Source of the DNA: Acidaminococcaceae bacterium
GTDB lineage: Bacteria > Bacillota > Negativicutes > Acidaminococcales > Acidaminococcaceae
Direction: 5' to 3'
DNA: 5,654 nt
Assembly (NCBI GenBank): GCA_017443165.1
Contig: JAFSOW010000017.1
Location: 1-5,654 of the forward strand
Shown here: one piece after another, positions 1 to 4,968 of the stretch
Layout: every line of letters begins with the position of its first letter
How positions within the stretch are numbered: the stretch's first letter is position 1
Notes under the pieces: generated by a model
What the model saw: the letters and a program-made list of their open reading frames with translations, nothing else
Databases searched by the model: none
Told to the model about the DNA's origin: nothing
Made by a program: the position numbers and the translations under genes

Positions 1-423
1 GCCGATTTCATTGTTGAAATTCGCCTGGGTCTTTACTACGTTGTACCGGGATGAAAGCACCGCTGCCACCATATCCTTGGTAGATGTTTTCCCGTTGGAA
101 CCGGTAATTGCCACGACTTTCAGATTGGGGAATTTCATACGGTACGCGTGGGCGATGTCCTGATAGCCTTTTAAAGTATCTTTTACATATATGACAGGAA
201 TCCCTTCCACGTCTACCTTCCGGGATGCAAGGATGCCCGCCGCGCCGTTTTCCGCCGCTTTTATCACATAGGCGTGGCCGTCAAAGTTATCGCCTTTTAA
301 GGCAATAAACAGCTCCCCGTTTTTTATGGTGCGTGTATCCGTATTGATTCCGGTAAAATCCGGATTACCGGAAAAATCGCAATTGCCGCCCGTAGCAGCT
401 ACAATTTCCTGTAATGTAATCAT
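1..423 (-). CDS. murF: UDP-N-acetylmuramoyl-tripeptide--D-alanyl-D-alanine ligase, N-terminal part (runs off left edge)
   Basis: MurF adds the D-Ala-D-Ala dipeptide to UDP-MurNAc-tripeptide with ATP, the last cytoplasmic step of the peptidoglycan precursor. The window holds the first 141 codons, starting at ATG 423-421 and open at base 1; a full MurF has about 450 residues. Visible motifs are the Mur N-terminal domain pattern TDTRTIKNGELFIALKG (residues 28-44), the ATP-binding P-loop ITGSNGKTSTKD (106-117) and TQANFNNEIG (132-141), which matches the MurF-type TxxNxNNxIG motif and separates it from MurC, MurD and MurE. The start overlaps the murE stop in an ATGA arrangement (420-423), so translation is probably coupled. 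A Shine-Dalgarno sequence AAAGGA at 432-437 sits 8 nt upstream, inside the murE end. The protein family call is firm; only the C-terminal two thirds are unseen. Confidence 0.95.
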   Translation of the reverse strand, partial: MITLQEIVAATGGNCDFSGNPDFTGINTDTRTIKNGELFIALKGDNFDGHAYVIKAAENGAAGILASRKVDVEGIPVIYVKDTLKGYQDIAHAYRMKFPNLKVVAITGSNGKTSTKDMVAAVLSSRYNVVKTQANFNNEIG

Positions 424-1907
424 GCTTTTTTTCCTTTCCAGTACTCTTCCACCACTTCTTTATCGTCAAAATGGATTGTCCTGTCTTTCAGTATCTGAGA
501 GTTTTCATGGCCTTTTCCGGCAATCATGATTACATCCTGATTTCCTGCATGGGCCAGCGCATAATGAATAGCTTCCTTCCTGTCGGCTATCCGTGTTACC
601 GTTTTCCCCGCCGGTACAGGTTTTAAAGCCACTTCGATCTGATCGATTATTTTTTCCGGGTCTTCACTGCGGGGGTTATCTGAAGTAACAACCACGTCAT
701 CCGCCAGCTGCAGGGCTATGCTGCCCATGATGGGGCGCTTCTTGTTGTCCCGGTCGCCGCCACAGCCGAACACCGCCCACAGGCGTCCTTTGGTAATCAG
801 GCGCGCCGTATTCAGAACGTTCTCAAGTCCATCCGGTGTGTGGGCATAATCCACGATTACCGTGTACGGCTGGCCCGCTTCCACCAACTGGAATCGCCCC
901 GGCACCCCGGCAAAACCGTTCAGCACCTTTTCGATTTCGACTTTGTCGATTTTTTCTGCCAGCAGGGCGCCCACTGCGCACATCACGTTGTAAACATTGA
1001 ACTTACCAGTAATATTTAAATGCAGATCCATATCCCCCGCCGGCGTGTGCAGGCACAGATGCATGCCCTTGGCGCCCACTTCATAAGCAAGCGGATAAAT
1101 ATCGTTCTCTTTTCCCATGCCATAAGTAAGATACGCCGCTTTCGTCCGCGCTTCTATAATCTTACTGGCAGGTTCGTCCGCATTAAACACCGCCGTCTTG
1201 TTTGGTTTTTCTCCGTCCGTCAGATGTTCAAATAGCAGACTCTTGGCATCCCGGTAGGCTTCCATGGTTTTGTGGAAGTCCAGGTGATCTTCCGTGATAT
1301 TGGTCAGCACCGCCGTGTCGTATTCGATACCGGCCACGCGTTTCAGCGCCAGCGCATGGGAAGATACTTCCATCACCACATACCGGCAGCCCGCTTCTTT
1401 CATGCGGTACAGGAATTTCTGCAAATCCACTACGTCCGGAGTAGTGTTATGTGATACGATAGATTCTTCGTCAATCAACACGTTGATGGTACCAATCATG
1501 CCACATTTGAATCCGGCGCTTTTTAATACCTGCCGGATGATGTTTGTGCTGGTGGTCTTACCGTTTGTCCCGGTCACGCCAATCATACGCATGGTCTTGC
1601 CGGGATAGTCAAAAAAGAATGGCGCGATGATTTCCATTGCTTCACGCACATCCTTAACCTGTAGCAGCGTTAATCCTTCTGGAATTACAGCAGGAACATC
1701 TTCTACCAGGGCGGCGGCTGCCCCCGCTTCTGCTGCTTTTCCCAGAAATCTGTGTCCGTCCACATGGGCGCCCTTTAAAGCGATGAACAGGCTTCCCTGC
1801 TGCACGACGCGGGAATCTGCCGTGATATCCGTCACCGTTTTGTCCGTTGTACCTATTACATTTACTTCGGGCAGCAACTCAATCAACTGTTGTAATTTTT
1901 TCTGCAT
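420..1907 (-). CDS. murE: UDP-N-acetylmuramoyl-L-alanyl-D-glutamate--2,6-diaminopimelate ligase
   Basis: MurE is the cytoplasmic ATP-dependent ligase that adds the third amino acid to UDP-MurNAc-L-Ala-D-Glu. The protein has 495 residues, normal for the family. Seen in order: N-terminal domain with ITADSRVVQQGSLFIALKG (28-46), P-loop GVTGTNGKTTST (110-121), TTPD (155-158) that contacts the UDP-MurNAc substrate in known MurE enzymes, EVSSHAL (180-186), TNITEDHLDFH (202-212), the DAKS lysine K222 expected to be carbamylated, YAHTPDGL (354-361), GCGGDRD (381-387), DNPR (410-413) and AGKGHE (463-468). DNPR is the motif associated with meso-diaminopimelate specificity; lysine-adding enzymes differ there. 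The start at ATG 1907-1905 is chosen because AAGGGGGAG lies just upstream (about 1911-1919) and the protein then begins like other MurE proteins. A TTG at 1982 in the same frame would add 25 residues translated from the leader hairpin and is rejected. The gene ends in a 4-nt overlap with murF. Confidence 0.97.
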   Translation of the reverse strand: MQKKLQQLIELLPEVNVIGTTDKTVTDITADSRVVQQGSLFIALKGAHVDGHRFLGKAAEAGAAAALVEDVPAVIPEGLTLLQVKDVREAMEIIAPFFFDYPGKTMRMIGVTGTNGKTTSTNIIRQVLKSAGFKCGMIGTINVLIDEESIVSHNTTPDVVDLQKFLYRMKEAGCRYVVMEVSSHALALKRVAGIEYDTAVLTNITEDHLDFHKTMEAYRDAKSLLFEHLTDGEKPNKTAVFNADEPASKIIEARTKAAYLTYGMGKENDIYPLAYEVGAKGMHLCLHTPAGDMDLHLNITGKFNVYNVMCAVGALLAEKIDKVEIEKVLNGFAGVPGRFQLVEAGQPYTVIVDYAHTPDGLENVLNTARLITKGRLWAVFGCGGDRDNKKRPIMGSIALQLADDVVVTSDNPRSEDPEKIIDQIEVALKPVPAGKTVTRIADRKEAIHYALAHAGNQDVIMIAGKGHENSQILKDRTIHFDDKEVVEEYWKGKKA

Positions 1908-1932
1908 AGCACACTCCCCCTTAAATTGAAAC

Positions 1933-1952
1933 GGCAGCCTGTAAAGGCTGCC
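1933..1952 (-). terminator. Perfect 8-bp hairpin in the ftsL-murE gap; possible weak terminator or murE leader attenuator
   Basis: GGCAGCCT (1933-1940) and its exact reverse complement AGGCTGCC (1945-1952) enclose a 4-nt loop. On the minus strand the stem is preceded by an A-rich tract and followed by GTTTCAATTT, only a modest U tract, so termination there would be partial at best. It ends about 15 nt upstream of the murE Shine-Dalgarno sequence. It could end part of the mraZ-rsmH-ftsL transcripts or act as an attenuator or RNA-stabilising stem in the murE leader. Read on the plus strand a T run (TTCTTTTTT) follows 9 nt later, but no plus-strand gene ends here. The structure is certain as sequence; the function is inferred. 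Confidence 0.5.
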
Positions 1953-1996
1953 TCTCAAAATTCTTTTTTCATTCTTACGCAAAATTTTAAAAGGCT

Positions 1997-2025
1997 ATGA
2001 TAAGTTCAAGACATGTTACTGTCTT
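1997..2025 (-). promoter_or_regulatory. Candidate sigma-70-type promoter for murE-murF
   Basis: On the minus strand AAGACA (2020-2025, 4 of 6 to TTGACA) and TATCAT (1997-2002, 5 of 6 to TATAAT) are separated by exactly 17 nt. It lies between the ftsL stop and murE and would start transcripts near 1990, giving a leader of about 80 nt that contains the 1933-1952 hairpin. The match is moderate and the gap is AT-rich, so a chance occurrence is possible. Confidence 0.35.
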
Positions 2026-2039
2026 ATCTTAACACTAAC

Positions 2040-2423
2040 CTACTGATTGACGGCTTTGACATAAATGTTGCTGCGGGCCACTTTCATTCCCAACTGCTTC
2101 TCTGCGATTGAAGTAATGCGTTCCGGTCCTTTCAGCTGATCCACCTCGATTTTCAGTTCGGCATTCTTGGCTATCAACTGGGATTCCTGGGTTTGCAGTT
2201 TGATCAGATGATTGCCCGCGCTCACCAGAGCGGCGCTACGCATAACCGTAGCGAAATACATTGCCAGCACCAGCCCCACTGTAACAAACAAACGGCGTCG
2301 GAACAGTTTATAGTTGGCCTTACGGATGCGTTGGCGGCGCTGTTCCAGTTCATTAAGCTCTCTGAGCCGCTCCTGCTCCGACTGCGCCCATTGGTCCTCA
2401 TAATTGTACTTTCTAGCTAACAT
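2040..2423 (-). CDS. ftsL: Cell division protein FtsL (FtsL/DivIC-like)
   Basis: A 127-residue bitopic membrane protein of the FtsL type, which with DivIC/FtsB and DivIB/FtsQ forms a divisome subcomplex that activates septal peptidoglycan synthesis. The N-terminal cytoplasmic part (1-44) is highly charged and ends in a positive patch (RRR at 42-44). One transmembrane segment follows (about 45-61, LFVTVGLVLAMYFATVM). The extracytoplasmic part contains a likely coiled coil (about 71-98, with LIKLQTQESQLIAKNAEL) and then the family-typical ERITSIAEKQLGMK (101-114). Sequence conservation in FtsL is low, so position directly after rsmH is an important part of the call. The start ATG 2423-2421 has a weak ribosome binding site (AGGCAGG, 9 nt upstream). 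The gap to rsmH is 66 nt. Downstream, where many Bacillota have a penicillin-binding protein gene, murE follows instead. Confidence 0.85.
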   Translation of the reverse strand: MLARKYNYEDQWAQSEQERLRELNELEQRRQRIRKANYKLFRRRLFVTVGLVLAMYFATVMRSAALVSAGNHLIKLQTQESQLIAKNAELKIEVDQLKGPERITSIAEKQLGMKVARSNIYVKAVNQ

Positions 2424-2489
2424 ATGCTTTTGCCTGCCTTTTTATATAATACTTCTGTCTGAAGATTCCTTCTTTGTCTGGTCAACCCG

Positions 2490-3416
2490 TTATAACTTTT
2501 CCGCAAAACGCAACCTTGCGCTTCTTGCCCTTGGGTTCATTGCTACTTCCTTATCCCCGGGGACCAGGCTGCCCGGTTTGCTAATCAGCGGTTTCATTCC
2601 ACACACACAGGGCATATGAGGCGGACAGATACATCCTCTTGCCAGCTGGACCAGTTTCTGCTTTACAATCCTGTCTTCCAATGACTGGAACGTGATGACT
2701 CCGATTCGTCCGCCAGGCCGTAGCGCATTTACCGCATCCTCCACTACCTGATCAAGGATGTTCAGTTCATCATTCACTTCAATCCGCAGAGCCTGAAAGG
2801 TTCTCTTTGCCGGATGGGGGCCTTCTTTACGGGCTCCTTTGGGAATCGCTTTTTTTATAACTTCTACCAGTTCACCGGTAGTATGCAGCGGCTTTTTCTG
2901 CCGCTCCGCTACAATAAACTGCGCAATCCGTTTCGCCCACCGTTCTTCCCCATACCGCCAGATCAGTCCGGCGAGTTCTGCTTCGCTGTACATATTTACG
3001 ATGGTATCCGCGGTCAGTGTGCTTTCCTGGTTCATCCGCATATCCAGCGGACCTTCATGCATGTAGGAAAAGCCCCGTTCCGGCGTATCCAATTGATAGG
3101 AAGATACTCCCAAATCAAAGAGGATGCCTGTAACCTTTTCTACGTCCAGTTTATGCAAAACTTCTTTCAACTCTTTAAAGTTGGACCTTACGATCTCTAC
3201 TATGCACTGTGCGTCTTTTAGCCGTTCTTTCGCCGCAGCCAGCGCATCATCATCCTGATCGATACCAATCAGCCGTCCTTTATCCGACAGTCGTGCAACA
3301 ATTTCAGAAGAATGACCTGCCCCGCCCAGCGTGCAGTCCACATAAATGCCGTCCGGATCTGTAACCAGCCAGTCTATACATTCTTTCAGAAGAACACTTA
3401 CATGAGCAAATTCCAT
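2490..3416 (-). CDS. rsmH: 16S rRNA (cytosine(1402)-N(4))-methyltransferase
   Basis: RsmH (formerly MraW) uses S-adenosylmethionine to N4-methylate C1402 of 16S rRNA in the ribosomal P site. The protein has 308 residues, the usual length. Visible elements: [10 protein letters not shown] start (3-12), SAM-binding motif [11 protein letters not shown] (26-36), acidic GIDQDDDAL (51-59), [11 protein letters not shown] (100-110), ERGFSY (113-118), DMRMN (125-129), [17 protein letters not shown] (202-218), [11 protein letters not shown] (242-252), a Cys-rich [12 protein letters not shown] loop (262-273) typical of Bacillota RsmH, and the C-terminal [10 protein letters not shown] (294-303). Residue 244 is Gln (codon CAG) where the family motif is normally FHSLEDR. 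The start ATG 3416-3414 is preceded by TGATGAGG, which overlaps the mraZ stop codon; only 10 nt separate the two genes, so they are almost certainly cotranscribed and coupled. Confidence 0.97.
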   Translation of the reverse strand: MEFAHVSVLLKECIDWLVTDPDGIYVDCTLGGAGHSSEIVARLSDKGRLIGIDQDDDALAAAKERLKDAQCIVEIVRSNFKELKEVLHKLDVEKVTGILFDLGVSSYQLDTPERGFSYMHEGPLDMRMNQESTLTADTIVNMYSEAELAGLIWRYGEERWAKRIAQFIVAERQKKPLHTTGELVEVIKKAIPKGARKEGPHPAKRTFQALRIEVNDELNILDQVVEDAVNALRPGGRIGVITFQSLEDRIVKQKLVQLARGCICPPHMPCVCGMKPLISKPGSLVPGDKEVAMNPRARSARLRFAEKL

Positions 3417-3426
3417 AAACGCCTCA

Positions 3427-3855
3427 TCAAATGTCCAGATTCAGGTCGTCAAGACCTTCCTCTATCATCTGTTCTGCAGCTGCATTTCGCTCCTGCCACC
3501 TCTCTGCAGACCAGATTTCCGCTTTGTCGCCTACACCGACTATTACGGTATCCTTATTGATACCTGCGTGTTCCCGCAGGCTGGCACTCAGCAGCACGCG
3601 CCCCTGCTTATCGCAGGAAAATTCATCAGCGCCGGAGAAGAAAAATCGTTTAATATCCCGGTTCTTTTTCTGCCCCATGGACAACGCGTTCAACTTGTCC
3701 GAAAACAGTTTCCACTGTTCTTCGTCATATATCATCAGGCAATGATCAAATCCTTTGCTGATGAAAAAGCGCTTTCCCAAAACATCCCGTAATTTGGCAG
3801 GAATGAAGAGACGACCTTTGTCGTCTAAAGAATGCCGGTACTCACCCAGGAACAT
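3427..3855 (-). CDS. mraZ: Transcriptional regulator MraZ
   Basis: MraZ is a DNA-binding protein of the SpoVT/AbrB fold that represses its own division and cell wall operon. The protein has 142 residues, the standard length. It shows the two expected tandem half-domains: [24 protein letters not shown] (1-24, key DxKGR at 12-15) and [27 protein letters not shown] (73-99, key DxQGR at 82-86). In the second repeat the usual Pro of the LLP motif is Ser (S90). The start ATG 3855-3853 is chosen over upstream starts in the frame because it gives the canonical [11 protein letters not shown] beginning and has an excellent Shine-Dalgarno sequence, GGGGTGA, 5 nt upstream (3861-3867). It is the first gene of the dcw operon here and has its own promoter and operator immediately upstream. 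Confidence 0.97.
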   Translation of the reverse strand: MFLGEYRHSLDDKGRLFIPAKLRDVLGKRFFISKGFDHCLMIYDEEQWKLFSDKLNALSMGQKKNRDIKRFFFSGADEFSCDKQGRVLLSASLREHAGINKDTVIVGVGDKAEIWSAERWQERNAAAEQMIEEGLDDLNLDI

Positions 3856-3856
3856 T

Positions 3857-3896
3857 TTCTTCACCCCTTTGCCCCACATTTCACCACTTTTCACCA
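3857..3896 (-). promoter_or_regulatory. MraZ operator: four 10-nt direct repeats
   Basis: On the minus strand the stretch directly downstream of the mraZ -10 reads as four consecutive 10-mers: TGGTGAAAAG (3896-3887), TGGTGAAATG (3886-3877), TGGGGCAAAG (3876-3867) and GGGTGAAGAA (3866-3857). The exact 10-nt period and TGG cores match the known MraZ-box layout: TGGG-type repeats spaced 10 nt in E. coli, AAAGTG-type repeats in Mollicutes. Read in the second register the units are AAAGTGG, AATGTGG and AAAGGGG. The array spans the last base of the -10, the expected transcription start and the mraZ Shine-Dalgarno sequence, so MraZ bound here would block its own promoter. Confidence 0.85.
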
Positions 3897-3924
3897 TTAT
3901 ACAGGTATTCCCCTTATTTTGCAA
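3896..3924 (-). promoter_or_regulatory. mraZ (dcw operon) promoter
   Basis: Minus-strand -10 TATAAT (3896-3901, perfect) lies 17 nt downstream of -35 TTGCAA (3919-3924, 4 of 6). Immediately upstream (about 3925-3965) is an A/T-tract-rich stretch with TTTTTT and AAAAAA runs that could act as an UP element. Expected start of transcription is near 3889, inside the first MraZ repeat. The leader would be only about 35 nt. Confidence 0.8.
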
Positions 3925-3993
3925 TACTTTTATTGATGTTTTTTGAAAAAAGAATGAATTTTTATTTCCTGTCTTTTCCTTTTCATACAACAA

Positions 3994-4002
3994 TGCTATA
4001 AT
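3994..4002 (+). promoter_or_regulatory. Extended -10 promoter of the DUF1858 gene
   Basis: TGCTATAAT at 3994-4002 contains a perfect TATAAT with the TGn extension. No good -35 is seen at 17 nt (TTTTCC, 3974-3979, 3 of 6), which is usual for extended -10 promoters. Expected transcription start is near 4009, about 28 nt before the ATG at 4037. It is back to back with the mraZ promoter, with about 70 nt of AT-rich DNA between the two. Confidence 0.7.
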
Positions 4003-4010
4003 ATCACTGC

Positions 4011-4022
4011 AATAATATTATT
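4011..4022 (+). promoter_or_regulatory. AT-only palindrome at the DUF1858 gene transcription start; possible operator
   Basis: AATAATATTATT is a perfect 12-bp palindrome placed between the expected transcription start (about 4009) and the Shine-Dalgarno sequence GAGGTGA (4025-4031). The placement would suit a repressor site, but palindromes made only of A and T arise easily by chance and I cannot match it to a named regulator. Confidence 0.25.
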
Positions 4023-4036
4023 ACGAGGTGAACAAA

Positions 4037-4276
4037 ATGGAAGAAAAAGACGTTAAAAACACTGCTGACGTGATTACGGCAGACACCAATATTATCGAAG
4101 CCGTTCAGGCGCATCCGGAGATTATGCAGGTATTTGCCGATTACGGTCTGGGCTGCATAGGCTGTATGGCTGCCCAGTTCGAAACCATCGGTGAAGGTGC
4201 CGGTGCCCATGGTCTGGATGTGCCCGCTCTGATCAAAGACATCAACGAATGCATCAAAGATAACGCGGCAAAATAG
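4037..4276 (+). CDS. DUF1858 protein, hybrid-cluster-protein-associated redox disulfide domain family
   Basis: A 79-residue soluble protein. Residues about 11-75 match what I know of the DUF1858 / TIGR03980-type family: a segment like TNIIEAVQAHPEIMQVFADYGLGCIGC (17-43) followed by AAQFETIGEGAGAHGLD. The CIGC pair (C40, C43) is the proposed redox-active or metal-binding disulfide motif; a third Cys lies near the C terminus (NECIKD). Proteins of this family often occur in anaerobes, sometimes beside the hybrid cluster protein (prismane), and are related to the N-terminal domain of ScdA/YtfE-type iron-sulfur repair proteins. The exact role is unknown. No hybrid cluster gene is visible here. The start ATG 4037 is chosen over GTG 4028 because GAGGTGA (4025-4031) is 5 nt upstream; the GTG is part of that site. 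The gene is monocistronic, divergent from mraZ and ended by a strong terminator. Confidence 0.88.
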   Translation: MEEKDVKNTADVITADTNIIEAVQAHPEIMQVFADYGLGCIGCMAAQFETIGEGAGAHGLDVPALIKDINECIKDNAAK

Positions 4277-4301
4277 TACGTAATTCGCAGCAACACAAAA
4301 T

Positions 4302-4332
4302 CGGCTGTACCCTTTCAGGTACAGCCGTTTTT
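4302..4332 (+). terminator. Rho-independent terminator of the DUF1858 gene, probably bidirectional
   Basis: CGGCTGTACC (4302-4311) pairs perfectly with GGTACAGCCG (4318-4327) across a 6-nt loop, and TTTTT follows (4328-4332). It begins 25 nt after the DUF1858 stop codon. On the minus strand the same stem is followed by ATTTTGTG, so it may also stop transcripts from folK, whose stop is at 4412-4414. Confidence 0.92.
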
Positions 4333-4359
4333 ATGTTGAAACTAATGGGCTAAATACTT

Positions 4360-4390
4360 AGCGGTCTGCTATTCCCGACAAACCGCTTTT
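4360..4390. repeat. Second, weaker inverted repeat between the convergent genes
   Basis: AGCGGT (4360-4365) and ACCGCT (4382-4387) are inverted copies with a 16-nt loop, followed on the plus strand by TTT. The stem is short and the loop long. It may be a back-up terminator for plus-strand transcription or just a chance repeat. On the minus strand, the direction of folK, no U tract follows it. Nothing else is seen in the 135 nt between the two genes. Confidence 0.3.
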
Positions 4391-4411
4391 GTATGCCGAA
4401 CTGTTACGGAT

Positions 4412-4885
4412 TTATGTTTTCTCTTTTCCTCTGTCCTGCATTTCTTTCCACAACTGCTCTGCCGTTTTCTTCAGTACCGGATGTACCATGTGCGGTGCAA
4501 TCTGCACCAGTGGGCGCAGCACAAAATCCCGGTTCTGCATATCCGGATGAGGCACTTTCAATTCGGGCAGTTCAATGATCCGGTCGTCATACAACAGCAG
4601 GTCCAAATCGATATTCCGCTCTCCCCAGCGGCGGACTCGTTTCCGGCCCATCTCCCGTTCAGTCTGCAATAAAATCTGCAACAACTCTGCCGGAGATTTA
4701 TCCGTTTCTATTTCCGCCACAGCATTCAGAAAGTCCGGCTGGTCCACTACGCCATAGGGTGCAGTCGAAATAAAACCGGAAACCCGGCAGACCGTTATGC
4801 CTTTTTTAGTCAAACGCCGCAGGGCTTCTTTCAGATTATTCTCTTTGTCTCCCAGGTTGCTGCCTAGCGCAATATAAATTGCCAT
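4412..4885 (-). CDS. folK: 2-amino-4-hydroxy-6-hydroxymethyldihydropteridine diphosphokinase (HPPK)
   Basis: FolK transfers pyrophosphate from ATP to 6-hydroxymethyl-dihydropterin, giving the substrate of FolP. The 157-residue length is typical for a monofunctional HPPK. Motifs: IALGSNLGD (5-13), STAPYGVVDQPDFLNAV (40-56), and the HPPK signature RRWGERNIDLDLLLY (85-99) with the two metal-binding aspartates D93 and D95, then VPHPDMQNRDFVLRPL (111-126) with the conserved HP and R..FVL..L elements. The start is set at ATG 4885-4883 because AAGGA (4892-4896) lies 6 nt before it; the ATG at 4891 directly abuts that site and would only add two residues. It lies 83 nt after folP in the same direction, so the two are probably one operon. 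Confidence 0.95.
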   Translation of the reverse strand: MAIYIALGSNLGDKENNLKEALRRLTKKGITVCRVSGFISTAPYGVVDQPDFLNAVAEIETDKSPAELLQILLQTEREMGRKRVRRWGERNIDLDLLLYDDRIIELPELKVPHPDMQNRDFVLRPLVQIAPHMVHPVLKKTAEQLWKEMQDRGKEKT

Positions 4886-4905
4886 AACCATTCCTTAGTC
4901 AGATT

Positions 4906-4935
4906 GCTTCCGCATAACCGCAGAAGCTGCAGCTT
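4906..4935 (-). repeat. Overlapping inverted repeats in the folP-folK gap
   Basis: Two mutually exclusive structures overlap. One is a stem of 8 bp (one G-U on the minus-strand RNA) between 4906-4913 (GCTTCCGC) and 4920-4927 (GCAGAAGC) with a 6-nt loop. The other is the perfect 12-bp palindrome AAGCTGCAGCTT at 4924-4935. They lie about 10 nt upstream of the folK Shine-Dalgarno sequence. No U tract follows on the minus strand, so this is not an ordinary terminator. A role in folK expression or mRNA processing is possible but not shown. Confidence 0.35.
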
Positions 4936-4968
4936 ACAAACAAAATAAAAGTTAAGACGCAAAAAACT

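Noticed and set aside
1908..1982. In-frame 25-codon N-terminal extension of murE from a TTG at 1982
   Set aside because: It would translate the leader hairpin, has no clear ribosome binding site, and the ATG at 1907 has AAGGGGGAG upstream and gives the normal MurE N terminus.
2424..2489. Possible promoter for ftsL in the rsmH-ftsL gap (TTGACC and TATTATATAA on the minus strand)
   Set aside because: The two elements are 28 nt apart, far from the 17-nt optimum, and no acceptable -35 lies at the right distance. Cotranscription from the mraZ promoter explains ftsL expression.
3856..3993. In-frame extension of mraZ by 46 codons
   Set aside because: It covers the promoter and operator repeats; the canonical [11 protein letters not shown] start at 3855 has a near-ideal ribosome binding site and gives the standard 142-residue length.
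4004..4210. 68-codon open frame on the minus strand opposite the DUF1858 gene
   Set aside because: It is antisense to a clear coding sequence, lacks a ribosome binding site, and its translation resembles no protein known to me.
4349..4362. Small inverted repeat GCTAA/TTAGC
   Set aside because: A 5-bp AT-rich stem with no adjoining T run is within chance expectation for intergenic DNA.
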